A DNA stretch of 64,000 nt from HGM11501 sp045123995 (GCA_045123995.1 JBGVKY010000012.1:77788-141787); one strand, 5' to 3'. Positions 41,003 through 49,741 are shown, counted from the first letter of the stretch. Numbers and translations are program-made. The notes: generated from the letters alone by a model not told the origin.

Positions 41003-43519
41003 ATGGATAGAAGGATTTGCGACAACCTAAAAGGAAAAGAGCAAAATTATATTGCGCCCTTTTTGTGGCTTCATAACGAAGATGACGAGCTTATAATAAA
41101 CGAGCTTAATAGAATTTACGAATCGGGCATCCGTTCGGTTTGCTTGGAATCCCGTACTCACGAGGAGTTCTGCAAAGACGACTGGTGGAGCGACATAAAG
41201 CTCATCTTTGAGTTTTGCAAAGAGCATAATATGAAAGCCTGGATTTTGGACGATAAGCATTTTCCCACGGGTTATGCAAATGATATTTTCCGTGATAAAT
41301 ATACCGATTTCAAAGTTTATAACATAACGGAAAGACACATGGATGTGGTGGGACCGAAAAAGGAATGTGCCACAAATCTTTCCTGTTATCTTTCGGGAGA
41401 CGACGAGATAATCGCTGTTGCCGCTCTTCGCCATATTCCGGATACAGACAAATATTCAGAAGTAATTGATATTACAGAGGGCATTGATGGGGAGTTCGTT
41501 TATTACGACCTTCCTGAGGGAATGTGGAGAATTACCGTTATTATAAAGACCCAAAAGGGAAGAGATGCCCACTATCAGCCTTTCTTGGATATGTTAAAGC
41601 CTGAAATGGTTGACCTTTACTTAAAAGAGGTGCATGAGGCTCATTTTGAAAGACTGGGTAAATATTTCGGCAATGTCTTTTTAGGATTTTTCTCCGATGA
41701 ACCCAGCTTTTTGAATAATACGTCCTCGGGAAAAATGTTTGTTGATATTGCTGTTCCTAAAGCATGCTATCCCTGGTGTGATGGGCTTTTGGATGGTATC
41801 ACTGACAATGTATCCGAATTTGCGGGACTTTGGTTTGATATAGAAAATGTTTCCGAAAGACTCAGAATTGACTATATGGATAGAATTTCCATGGAATATT
41901 CAGAAAACTTTACGCAGAAAGTAGGCACATGGTGCCGTGACCATGGCATTATGTATATAGGGCATATAGTTGAGGATAATCATATTCATGCCAAGACAGG
42001 TCATGGACCAGGACACTTTTTCAGGTCATTAAAAGGTCAGGATATGTCGGGTCTTGACGTGGTTATAACCCAGATAAATCCGGGATTTACAAATGTGGCT
42101 CATGAAAGGGCAAGCAGTATAGTGGTAAATCCTTTATATTACCACTATTATCACGCTAAACTGGCATCCTCCGACTCCCATATAGACCCCTTTAAAAAGG
42201 GCAGAGCTATGTGCGAAATTTTCGGAGCATACGGATGGAGCGAAGGAACAAAGATAATGAAATATTTATCTGACCATATGTTGGTACGAGGTATGAACTA
42301 TTTTGTTCCCCACGCATTTTCGCCAAAGCCCAATGATACAGACTGTCCTCCTAACTTTTACGATACGGGAAATAACCCGCAGTTTAAGTATTTTAAGAAT
42401 ATCATGGAGTATATGCAGAGAATGTGCTATCTTTTCAATGACGGACTACACGTTCCCTCCTGTGCAGTTTTGTATAATGCGGAAAATATCTGGATGGCAG
42501 GGGATTTCCTGCCGGCAGAAAAAATATGCAAGGAGCTTTATGATAACCTCTTTGACTACGATATAATATCTCTGGATGATGTAACACGTATTAAAGACGG
42601 TGCTTTAAACGGCGAAAAGTATAATGTTTTGCTTGTCCCTGATGCGGAATTTATATCTGATTACCAGAAAGAGCAGCTTGAAAAAGCGGACATTGAAATT
42701 GTTATTGTATCAGAAGACGGTAAAAAGGTAAAGGGTTGTCCCTATAAGCGTATTGCCCTTTCTTCACTGGTTTCCTTTATGGAGAAAAAGGGTCTTTCTG
42801 ATGTGGTAAGTGATTATACGGATATCTACTTAAGACGCTATCACTATGTAAGAGACGGGGCACATTATTTCATGTTCTCCAGCGAAGATGTGAATAACGA
42901 AATCAATACAAAGCTTAAGTTTAAGGATTTTGCCGGCGGCAAATACATAGAGTATGATGCTTTCAGTAACAAGGCTATAGTAAAGGAAAGCAAAAAAGGA
43001 GAAATTGAAATTTCTCTGGCACCTTATAACTCAACCGTTATTGCCTTTGGTGATGTTTCCTTTGACGGAATAGAAAATTACGAGGAGAAAAATTACGGAG
43101 AAAAAGTTGAAATTGCCCCTGAATTTACAATAAGCACTGCCGAACTTAACAGTCCCGATTTTGAAGTTTATAAAAAGACAACTACTCTAATGAGCATTAC
43201 GGGAAGGGGAGAGATGCCCGAATTTTCAGGACAGATGAAGTATGAAGCCAAGGTAAAACTTCCCTTGAAAGATTTGATTTTAGACTTTGGCTATGTAGGC
43301 GAAGCAATGGAATTTTTCCTTAACGGAAAAAGCATGGGCAGAAGACTTTTCCCGCCATACAGCTTTGAAATATCTAAAGAAGACATAGAAGAAGAAAATG
43401 AAATGGAAATTGTAATTTCCAACCACAAAGGCTACTTTATGAAAGATACAGACTCAAATTCACTGCCCTACGAGGCATCGGGACTTTTAGGACCCATAAC
43501 TATAAGAGAAAAGAAATAA
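41003..43519 (+). CDS. GH106-like putative glycosidase, copy 3 of 3
   Basis: An 838-residue paralogue, the most diverged of the three by eye (for example MDVVGPKKECATNLSCYLSG and VITQINPGFTNVAHERASS). It keeps FFSDEPSF, DDKHFPTGYAND and the C-terminal NGKSMGRRLFPPYSFEI sandwich strand. The start ATG 41003 follows a weak GAGGG. It ends the operon, with a terminator directly behind. Divergence around the putative acceptor region suggests a changed substrate linkage relative to copies 1 and 2 (inference). Confidence 0.68.
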   Translation: MDRRICDNLKGKEQNYIAPFLWLHNEDDELIINELNRIYESGIRSVCLESRTHEEFCKDDWWSDIKLIFEFCKEHNMKAWILDDKHFPTGYANDIFRDKYTDFKVYNITERHMDVVGPKKECATNLSCYLSGDDEIIAVAALRHIPDTDKYSEVIDITEGIDGEFVYYDLPEGMWRITVIIKTQKGRDAHYQPFLDMLKPEMVDLYLKEVHEAHFERLGKYFGNVFLGFFSDEPSFLNNTSSGKMFVDIAVPKACYPWCDGLLDGITDNVSEFAGLWFDIENVSERLRIDYMDRISMEYSENFTQKVGTWCRDHGIMYIGHIVEDNHIHAKTGHGPGHFFRSLKGQDMSGLDVVITQINPGFTNVAHERASSIVVNPLYYHYYHAKLASSDSHIDPFKKGRAMCEIFGAYGWSEGTKIMKYLSDHMLVRGMNYFVPHAFSPKPNDTDCPPNFYDTGNNPQFKYFKNIMEYMQRMCYLFNDGLHVPSCAVLYNAENIWMAGDFLPAEKICKELYDNLFDYDIISLDDVTRIKDGALNGEKYNVLLVPDAEFISDYQKEQLEKADIEIVIVSEDGKKVKGCPYKRIALSSLVSFMEKKGLSDVVSDYTDIYLRRYHYVRDGAHYFMFSSEDVNNEINTKLKFKDFAGGKYIEYDAFSNKAIVKESKKGEIEISLAPYNSTVIAFGDVSFDGIENYEEKNYGEKVEIAPEFTISTAELNSPDFEVYKKTTTLMSITGRGEMPEFSGQMKYEAKVKLPLKDLILDFGYVGEAMEFFLNGKSMGRRLFPPYSFEISKEDIEEENEMEIVISNHKGYFMKDTDSNSLPYEASGLLGPITIREKK

Positions 43520-43558
43520 AAAATGCAGGCATACCGGCGTATGTCTGCATTTTTTTTG
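43518..43558 (+). terminator. Intrinsic terminator of the GH106-like operon
   Basis: AAAAATGCAG-CATAC pairs with GTATG-CTGCATTTTT, then a T run. Confidence 0.88.
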
Positions 43559-43583
43559 TTTTGCTACACGAAAACGGAATAAC

Positions 43584-43612
43584 TTGACAAGTTGCTAATT
43601 TTATGATATAAT
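43584..43612 (+). promoter_or_regulatory. Perfect consensus sigma-A promoter
   Basis: TTGACA (43584-43589), 17 bp, TATAAT (43607-43612). Confidence 0.88.
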
Positions 43613-43618
43613 ATAAAT

Positions 43619-43700
43619 ATAGCTAAATAGTGTGCAAATAATCTTTACGCAGGCGGGAAATACCGCTCTGCGGATTTTCGTCGCACTTAATTAGCTTTTT
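43619..43700 (+). ncRNA. Rod-like structured RNA or attenuator leader
   Basis: Transcription from the promoter above gives a ~78-nt RNA that folds end to end: AGCTAA (43621-43626) with TTAGCT (43691-43696); GTG-GC with GCAC; an internal bubble; then CGCAG-GCGG (43648-43656) with CCGC-CTGCG (43663-43672) around GAAATA. The closing stem runs into TTTTT, so it can end transcription. It could be an independent small RNA or an attenuator for the gene at 43781. The stem-bubble-stem shape recalls 6S RNA, but it is much shorter. Confidence 0.5.
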
Positions 43701-43780
43701 AGGTTAATTTGTGTGGGGTGGTGCCTATGATTGTGTAATGTATCTATAAGGTATATTAAAATATTTAAGGAGGAAATAAA

Positions 43781-44524
43781 ATGGAAAAAGAAAAAATAAA
43801 CGAAAACTATGATTTAATGGATGAAAACGAAAAATTTGCTATGCGATACGGGGCAAAGGGAAGAGATTTAGGAGATGTTATAAGGGACAATCCCGGAAAA
43901 ATCACTAATCCTGAAAAAATACTTTATGCGTGGGATAAGGGAATGAACCTGCGAAAGGACGGCTCCTCAAAGTATTTTCTCGACCGCATAGAAAAAGCAG
44001 AAATGGATAATCTCAAGTCTACCTTAAGCCAAGGGGGTTCGACACCCCTTGGCTTAAGTGGGAAAACCGATGGAAACGGAATATCGTCAGAGCCGGAGAG
44101 GGATATATGGGGGAATGATTTGTTCAAAGATGCCTCCTTCGGAAACAGAGAAGAATTTACATTTGATTTGCGAGAAGAAAAAAATCCTAAATCTAAAGAA
44201 GATAATTACCTATTGAAAAAAGATGAAAATTATGGTAGAATGTATGTAACAAAATACAGCAACGAAGACACTTCGGAGAAAAACAAGGATGGAAAATTCA
44301 AGTTTTCTATTAAACCGGAGGATATTTATAAAGCAATAGGATGGATATGCACCTTTGGAGGACTATTCAAAGGAGGCATCCCTTCAGCAATTGATTTGGC
44401 AGAACAAAATCTTCTTAGCCAAGAGGAAGAGGACGATCTTCCGGAACATTTTAACTCCATGGGCTTAGATGAAGGCAGTCGTGCTTTAGAAGATTGGAAT
44501 CGGGAACAATTATACGGTAAATAA
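43781..44524 (+). CDS. Hypothetical acidic protein with intragenic palindrome
   Basis: A 247-residue, highly charged protein with no recognised domain. The first ~75 residues are helical (DLMDENEKFAMRYGAKGRDLGDVI; YAWDKGMNLRKDGSSKYFLDRIEKAEMD). Residues 80-180 look disordered, rich in Glu/Asp/Lys/Asn. One short hydrophobic helix (IYKAIGWICTFGGLFKGGIP, about 188-207) precedes an acidic tail. A 14-bp perfect inverted repeat (44023-44058) sits in the gene in frame. ATG 43781 follows AAGGAGGAAA. It is 14 bp before a membrane protein gene, so it likely works with it. Confidence 0.6.
   Translation: MEKEKINENYDLMDENEKFAMRYGAKGRDLGDVIRDNPGKITNPEKILYAWDKGMNLRKDGSSKYFLDRIEKAEMDNLKSTLSQGGSTPLGLSGKTDGNGISSEPERDIWGNDLFKDASFGNREEFTFDLREEKNPKSKEDNYLLKKDENYGRMYVTKYSNEDTSEKNKDGKFKFSIKPEDIYKAIGWICTFGGLFKGGIPSAIDLAEQNLLSQEEEDDLPEHFNSMGLDEGSRALEDWNREQLYGK
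44023..44058. repeat. Perfect 14-bp inverted repeat inside a coding region
   Basis: CTTAAGCCAAGGGG (44023-44036) and CCCCTTGGCTTAAG (44045-44058) flank an 8-nt loop. It encodes the Gly/Ser/Leu-rich stretch LSQGGSTPLGLSG between helical and disordered parts. It resembles an in-frame insertion of a small REP-like palindrome. Confidence 0.6.
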
Positions 44525-44538
44525 AGAGAGGTTTTAAA

Positions 44539-45471
44539 ATGAAAAAGCTTATTATCGCAAGGATTCTCGCATTTTTTACATTTATGCTTGCGGCAATAGT
44601 TGCTGCGATTGTATTAATTCTCTGCGGAATTAACGTCTATGAAAGTGCAATTGAAAATTGGGCTATAGAAGTTTGTCTTTCTATAGGAACCATCAGTGTA
44701 TGTCTTCTATACTTTTTTTCAGGAAAAAGATTTCACGATGTAAGCTTGAAAAGACTAATACCCCTGTTTTTTATCTGGACTGTAACTGTTTTTTTAATAA
44801 GTGCTTTTACGACCCCATATCTCATTGCCTTAAATGGAGGGTTCAGTTGGATTTCTGTATATATTGACAGAGTAGGTATTGCAAAAGCCCCTTACATCTC
44901 GGGGATAATCAGCTTTTTAGTGGAGATGTCCGTTATAATAATGGGTATCTTTATAGGAAGAATTAAGGCAGGCAAAACAGACGGAAAGCACTTAATATAC
45001 CTTTCTAAATTTTTTGCCATTATAATATTTTATGCTATAGGCGAGCTTATAAAGGTGATATTCGTATTGGTGTCCCCTGATGCTATATCCCAGGAACTTA
45101 TTACACAAGGGGTGCATTTTGGAGGCATTATAGCCATGCTTCCTGTGGCTCTTTGGAGTATATATGCGGGATTTAAAAGCTTTCGTGCCAACTTAAAAAT
45201 CGTGTTGCCCGTTTTCCTTTTATGGAATGCCTTTACATTGTTCTTAAACGGTGCTTTCGGATTGTGGGACTTTCTCAAACTTGGCGGGATATACAGAGCA
45301 TTTTCAATGGGGCTGATTTCCCTTACAGGCGGAAAATATCTGTTGGTTTCATACATCGCATCCTACCTTTTGGAAGCTTTATTCATAACTGCAGGGGTAT
45401 TTTTAGGAAGATACTTTAATAAAAAGAAAGGGCTTCAAAAAGAACCTTTCGAAGATATAGTAAATGAATAA
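44539..45471 (+). CDS. Multi-pass membrane protein of unknown family
   Basis: A 310-residue integral membrane protein with about eight predicted helices, including residues ~5-30, 38-55, 70-90, 108-130, 145-165, 185-205 and 265-290. Short charged loops contain Lys/Arg, and the tail (RYFNKKKGLQKEPFEDIVNE) is cytoplasmic. No transporter or enzyme motif was identified. It follows the unknown acidic gene by 14 bp and GAGAGG and ends at a terminator shared with parC. The pair may form one unit. Confidence 0.6.
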   Translation: MKKLIIARILAFFTFMLAAIVAAIVLILCGINVYESAIENWAIEVCLSIGTISVCLLYFFSGKRFHDVSLKRLIPLFFIWTVTVFLISAFTTPYLIALNGGFSWISVYIDRVGIAKAPYISGIISFLVEMSVIIMGIFIGRIKAGKTDGKHLIYLSKFFAIIIFYAIGELIKVIFVLVSPDAISQELITQGVHFGGIIAMLPVALWSIYAGFKSFRANLKIVLPVFLLWNAFTLFLNGAFGLWDFLKLGGIYRAFSMGLISLTGGKYLLVSYIASYLLEALFITAGVFLGRYFNKKKGLQKEPFEDIVNE

Positions 45472-45483
45472 ATTACATAAATA

Positions 45484-45514
45484 AAAAAATGCTGGCAATG
45501 CCAGCATTTTTTTT
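45484..45514. terminator. Bidirectional intrinsic terminator
   Basis: AAAAAATGCTGGC pairs with GCCAGCATTTTTT around AAT, between convergent genes. Confidence 0.92.
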
Positions 45515-47705
45515 ATTCATCAAACAAACTCATCTGTGTGCCCTTGTCCGTTGCTTTTAAGAAAAAGCCTGCGGCGGGAATTGATTTTGAGAAATACTTT
45601 TTAGGGTCTGCTACCTTAGCCTCGGAAGCTAAGCTTATTGATTTCATAGTGGCATTTTTCTTTAATGTAAATGCCTTGACACCCTGGGTATCTCTTGTGG
45701 TTTTTAAGTTGACGGATTCCGTATTAAAGCACAAAAGCTTTGCATTTGTGGTTTCTGCTAAAACGTCCGAATCTTCGGTCATATATATAATACCGACGAT
45801 GGGGGATGAGTCCGAGTAGGCGTTTATAAGCTTCTTTCTGTTTGTCTTGGTCTCATAAGCCTTTAAGGGAACCTTGGCAACCTTTCCATTTTCAAAGGCA
45901 AAGAGCAAAAGACCTTCATAGTTATCGGTAACAACGATTTTTATAATGTTTTCGCTCTCGGAAAGCTCGGCTATATTGGGGATATATTCACCGAAGGAGC
46001 TTGCCTTACAGTCAGGAATTTCGCTTATCTTCATTTTATAAACCGTAGCCTTATCGGAGAAAAGAAGTATGTCGCTTCTGTTGGTGCCCTCCTGCTGGGA
46101 AATAATTTCGTCCCCGTCCTTAAGCTTGTGCTCGGAAGAGCTTCGTAAGGAAACCAGCGAAATCTTCTTTAAGTAGTTATCTCTTGTTAAGAACATCTTT
46201 AAGTTATAGGCCTCAACTTCCGAATCGGGAGAAACGGTGGTAACTTCATCTGCCGCAACAATTTCGCTCTTACGTTCGCCGCCGTATTTTTTAGCGATAT
46301 CAGAAAGCTCTGATGCAATGATTTTCTTGATTTTCGCATCGTTTTTTACAACTTCCGAAAGGTCTTTTATTTCTTTTTCCAAATTCTCAACATCGGCGAT
46401 TTTCTTTAAGATATATTCTTTGTTAAGGTTACGGAGTTTTATTTCAGCCACGAAGTCAGCCTGAATCTCGTCAATGCCGAAGCCACTCATTAAATTGGGA
46501 ACAACATCAGCGTCATTCTGAGTTTCACGTATAATCTTAATTGCCTTATCTAAGTCAAGCAGGATTTTGCGAAGTCCGTACAAAAGATGTAAAAGAGAAT
46601 TCTTTTTATCAATATCAAATAGAATCCTGCGTCTTACACAATCTAATCTGAAGTCAATCCAGTGCAAGAGGATTCCTCTTACCCCGAGTACCTGAGGACG
46701 GTTTTTGATAAGTACGTTAAAGTTACAACCGAAGCTGTCCTCTAAAGGAGTTTTGGCGAACAAAAATGCCATAAGTTTATCAGGGTCAGCTCCCCTTTTG
46801 ATGTCGATTGTAATTTTAAGACCGCTTAAATCCGTTTCGTCACGAAGGTCTGAAATTTCCTTGGCCTTACCCTCTTTAACAAGCTTTGTAATCGCCTCAA
46901 TGATAAGCTCTGCCTGGGTGGTGTATGGAATTTCATAAATTTCAATGCACTGATTTTTCTTGTCATAACGCCATTTGGAACGGATTTTAAACGAGCCTCT
47001 TCCTGTTTCATAGATTGAGCGGAAAAGCTCTTTGTCATATAAAATCTGTCCGCCTCCCGGAAAATCAGGAGCCAGTAGTGTTTCTAAAATGTCCGCATCC
47101 TTGTCCTTTAAGAGGGCAATTGTGGTGTCGCAAAGCTCCTTTAAGTTGAAAGAGCAGATGTTACTTGCCATACCTACTGCGATACCTAAATTGGGGTTTG
47201 CCAAAATGTTTGGGAAGGTTACGGGCAGAAGCGACGGCTCTTTCATAGTGCCGTCGAAGTTGTCCACAAAGTCAACATTGTTTTTATCAATATCGGAAAA
47301 CAGCTCTGCCGATATGGGAGCAAGCTTTACCTCGGTATATCTTGCGGCAGCAGAAGCCATGTCACGGCTGTACTTCTTACCGAAAGACCCCTTTGAATCC
47401 ACAAAAGGATAAAGTAATGAAGCATTACCCCGGGTGAGTCTTACCAGGGTATCGTAAATTGCCATATCGCCGTGGGGGTTTAATTTCATGGTCTGACCCA
47501 CAACGTTGGAGCTTTTTGTGCGGACTCCCGTTAAAAGACCCATTTTATACATAGTATAGAGCAGCTTTCTGTGAGAGGGCTTAAGACCGTCAATTTCAGG
47601 AATTGCACGAGACACAATAACGCTCATGGCGTAGGGCATATAGTTGGTCCTTAAGGTGTCGGTAATAAGCTGGTCCACTTCTTTAGCGTGTAGATTTTCA
47701 CTCAT
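45513..47705 (-). CDS. parC: Type IIA topoisomerase subunit A, ParC-like
   Basis: A 730-residue GyrA/ParC-family subunit that cuts and rejoins DNA. The breakage domain has RAIPEIDGLKPSHRKLLYTM, GQTMKLNPHGDMAIYDTLVRL and the catalytic tyrosine in SAAARYTEVKL; IRETQNDADVVPNLM and a C-terminal beta-pinwheel follow. No GyrA box (QRRxGKG) is visible in the C-terminal domain, favouring a ParC/topoisomerase IV role over gyrase. Residue HGDM has Met where GyrA Ser83 lies. ATG 47705 is used; a TTG at 47711 is an alternative, both near AAGGAGA. No parE/gyrB-like partner gene lies next to it in the window. Confidence 0.9.
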   Translation of the reverse strand: MSENLHAKEVDQLITDTLRTNYMPYAMSVIVSRAIPEIDGLKPSHRKLLYTMYKMGLLTGVRTKSSNVVGQTMKLNPHGDMAIYDTLVRLTRGNASLLYPFVDSKGSFGKKYSRDMASAAARYTEVKLAPISAELFSDIDKNNVDFVDNFDGTMKEPSLLPVTFPNILANPNLGIAVGMASNICSFNLKELCDTTIALLKDKDADILETLLAPDFPGGGQILYDKELFRSIYETGRGSFKIRSKWRYDKKNQCIEIYEIPYTTQAELIIEAITKLVKEGKAKEISDLRDETDLSGLKITIDIKRGADPDKLMAFLFAKTPLEDSFGCNFNVLIKNRPQVLGVRGILLHWIDFRLDCVRRRILFDIDKKNSLLHLLYGLRKILLDLDKAIKIIRETQNDADVVPNLMSGFGIDEIQADFVAEIKLRNLNKEYILKKIADVENLEKEIKDLSEVVKNDAKIKKIIASELSDIAKKYGGERKSEIVAADEVTTVSPDSEVEAYNLKMFLTRDNYLKKISLVSLRSSSEHKLKDGDEIISQQEGTNRSDILLFSDKATVYKMKISEIPDCKASSFGEYIPNIAELSESENIIKIVVTDNYEGLLLFAFENGKVAKVPLKAYETKTNRKKLINAYSDSSPIVGIIYMTEDSDVLAETTNAKLLCFNTESVNLKTTRDTQGVKAFTLKKNATMKSISLASEAKVADPKKYFSKSIPAAGFFLKATDKGTQMSLFDE

Positions 47706-47754
47706 AAACAAAATTCTCCTTTTGGAAAAACACTTTCCTTTATTATACCATAAG

Positions 47755-47862
47755 CAAAAATGTTTGCTTGCAATGGCATTTTTGCGCAGCCGTCAAGGAG
47801 TACAAGGCAGACCATAAGGTCTGCAAGACGCTGTTGGCGTCTTTCGGGCAACGCCCCTTGTA
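47755..47862. repeat. Compact multi-hairpin (cloverleaf-like) intergenic element
   Basis: A hairpin CAAAAATG/CATTTTTG (47755-47784) is followed by a closed three-way fold. TACAAGG (47801-47807) pairs with CCTTGTA (47856-47862) and encloses CAGACC/GGTCTG, AAGACGC/GCGTCTT and GGGC/GCCC hairpins. It is GC-richer than its surroundings, lies upstream of parC, and has no plausible gene. It could be a REP/MITE-like repeat or a structured RNA. The rest of the gap to 48081 is AT-rich, with only the downstream promoter. Confidence 0.55.
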
Positions 47863-48029
47863 TGTATTATAACATAATTTTGGAAAAAAGGAAAGAAAAA
47901 TTTAATAATGTTTTTTTTGGGAGAAAAGCAAAAAAGGAGTAGGATTTTTGCCAACTTGTCATTTTGCACAAAAAGGAAAGATGAAAATATAAAACATTTA
48001 CAAAAATATCAGGAAGAATGGGTTATATA

Positions 48030-48058
48030 TTGATTTTGGATATGAAAAAGAGTATAAT
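48030..48058 (+). promoter_or_regulatory. Sigma-A promoter
   Basis: TTGATT (48030-48035), 17 bp, TATAAT (48053-48058), 24 bp before the exported-protein gene. Confidence 0.7.
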
Positions 48059-48081
48059 ATTCAAAAAAAGGAGGAATTATT

Positions 48082-49650
48082 ATGAGGAAAATTTTAGCAT
48101 TGGCACTTGCACTTATTATGGCTTTAAGCCTTTGTGCAACAGTTTGGGCAGAGGATGATTATTATGCACCCTCAAACATTGATATGGGTAAATCAGGCGC
48201 AGGCTCAGAGATAAATACTACATTTACATTCGACAAGCTGTTTGACGGTAAGTATTACGGGGGAATGGGTGATACTTGGCATTCTGAGACAGGACTTACA
48301 AATGATCCTGATGGCAGAACCCTCACCGTTATGTTCAAAAGCGAACTTGAAGTTGCAGGTCTTAGAGTTTACCCCAGAACATTAAACGGCAGTGCAACTC
48401 CCACAGAAATGAAAGTTATCGGCATCTATGCAAGCGGTGAAAAGGAAATCGCTACCGCAACATTCAATTTTGAATTGCTTAAGGTTGCTGATGTAAATAC
48501 GGAAGAGAATATTGCGAGAAAACCCTCTGCTTATCTTTTTGACTCCGGCGTAAATAAAAAACTCTTAGGTCTTAAGCTTGTTGTTACAAAAACTGCCGGT
48601 GCCGGTACAGGACATGTTAACTTCACAGAGCTTCAGATTTTAATGCCCGGTGCAAAGGCTGATGCAGTTCCTGCAGAAAAGCCCGCAACCACAACACCCG
48701 CTACTACACCTGCACCCACTCCTTCCGCTCCCGTAACAGGAACGGTTAATTCAGGAACAGGAAATGAAGAGGTTTATAAGGCAACAGAAATCCTTGATAT
48801 GGGTAAATCAGGAGCAGGTTCAGAAATCAATACTACATTCGTATTTGATAAGCTCTTTGACGGAGTTTGCTACGGTGGTATGGGTGAGACCTGGCACTCA
48901 ATGACTGGTATTGCCAACGACGAAGCGGCAAGAACTCTTACCTTCATGTTCAAAGGAGAAATAGGGGTTGACGGTTTCAGAATTTATCCCAGAACATTAG
49001 GCGGTGCAGCTAACCCCACTGAAATCAGGGTTATCGGTGTATATAAAGACGGTGAAAAGGAAATCGCTTATACAAATCTTAACTATGAAACGATTAAGGT
49101 GGCTGACCCCAACACTGAAGAAGATGTGGCAAGAAAGCCCGTAAGCTTCCTTTTCGATTCAAGCGTAAATAAGAAGATGCTCGGTATGAAGTTTATCCTT
49201 GAAAAGAATATCAACAAAGGTTCAGGTCATTTCAACTTTACAGAGCTTGAATTCTTAAAAGCTACCGAAAAAGCTGAACCCGAAAAATACACCCTTGTAA
49301 TCGGAAGCAAGGAAATCACCTCCTTAAAGGGTAACAAGACTTTGGACGTTGCTCCTTACATTGACAACGGTTCTACACTCATTCCCTTAAGAGGTCTAGT
49401 AGAAGAAATGGGCGCTGAAATCGGTTGGGATGGAGCTACACAGACTATCACAATCACAAAGGGCGTAACCATAATTACTCTTCAGATTGGCTCCAAGGCT
49501 GTAAAGGTTAGCGGAAAAACTCAGCAGCTTCCTGTTGCTCCCGTAATCACAGAAAGCCGTACGTTCATTCCCGTAAGATTCGTATCCGAGGTTTTAGGCT
49601 ATGAAGTAGGATGGGACGGCGCTACTCAGACTGTAACAATTACAAAATAA
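48082..49650 (+). CDS. Exported protein: two sandwich repeats plus copper-amine-oxidase-like domain
   Basis: A 522-residue exported protein. Signal peptide ~1-24 (ending VWAED). Two homologous repeats of about 165 residues follow (near 30-195 and 235-395). Each starts DMGKSGAGSEINTTF-FDKLFDG, contains GGMG-TWHS, and ends GHVNFTELQ or GHFNFTELE, a pattern like F5/8-type C (discoidin) carbohydrate-binding sandwiches. A Pro/Thr/Ala-rich linker separates them. The C-terminal ~110 residues are a PF07833 domain with two lobes (STLIPLRGLVEEMGAEIGWDG; RTFIPVRFVSEVLGYEVGWDG). A surface binding role is likely. It is monocistronic. Confidence 0.82.
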   Translation: MRKILALALALIMALSLCATVWAEDDYYAPSNIDMGKSGAGSEINTTFTFDKLFDGKYYGGMGDTWHSETGLTNDPDGRTLTVMFKSELEVAGLRVYPRTLNGSATPTEMKVIGIYASGEKEIATATFNFELLKVADVNTEENIARKPSAYLFDSGVNKKLLGLKLVVTKTAGAGTGHVNFTELQILMPGAKADAVPAEKPATTTPATTPAPTPSAPVTGTVNSGTGNEEVYKATEILDMGKSGAGSEINTTFVFDKLFDGVCYGGMGETWHSMTGIANDEAARTLTFMFKGEIGVDGFRIYPRTLGGAANPTEIRVIGVYKDGEKEIAYTNLNYETIKVADPNTEEDVARKPVSFLFDSSVNKKMLGMKFILEKNINKGSGHFNFTELEFLKATEKAEPEKYTLVIGSKEITSLKGNKTLDVAPYIDNGSTLIPLRGLVEEMGAEIGWDGATQTITITKGVTIITLQIGSKAVKVSGKTQQLPVAPVITESRTFIPVRFVSEVLGYEVGWDGATQTVTITK

Positions 49651-49654
49651 ATAA

Positions 49655-49692
49655 AAAACAGAAGATTCCTTTTGGAATCTTCTGTTTTTTTT
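49655..49692 (+). terminator. Intrinsic terminator
   Basis: ACAGAAGATTCC / GGAATCTTCTGT stem with a TTTT loop and T run. Confidence 0.93.
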
Positions 49693-49741
49693 GTGTACAA
49701 GGAGGGAGGAGTGTGTTATAATTAAATAAAGGGGGATTTTT

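Noticed and set aside
43619..43780. Known riboswitch class for the leader at 43619
   Set aside because: No purine, cobalamin, TPP, FMN, glycine or c-di-GMP core motif could be recognised; left as an unclassified RNA.
47760..47942. 60-codon frame in the multi-hairpin element
   Set aside because: No ribosome binding site, and it is built from the arms of the hairpins.
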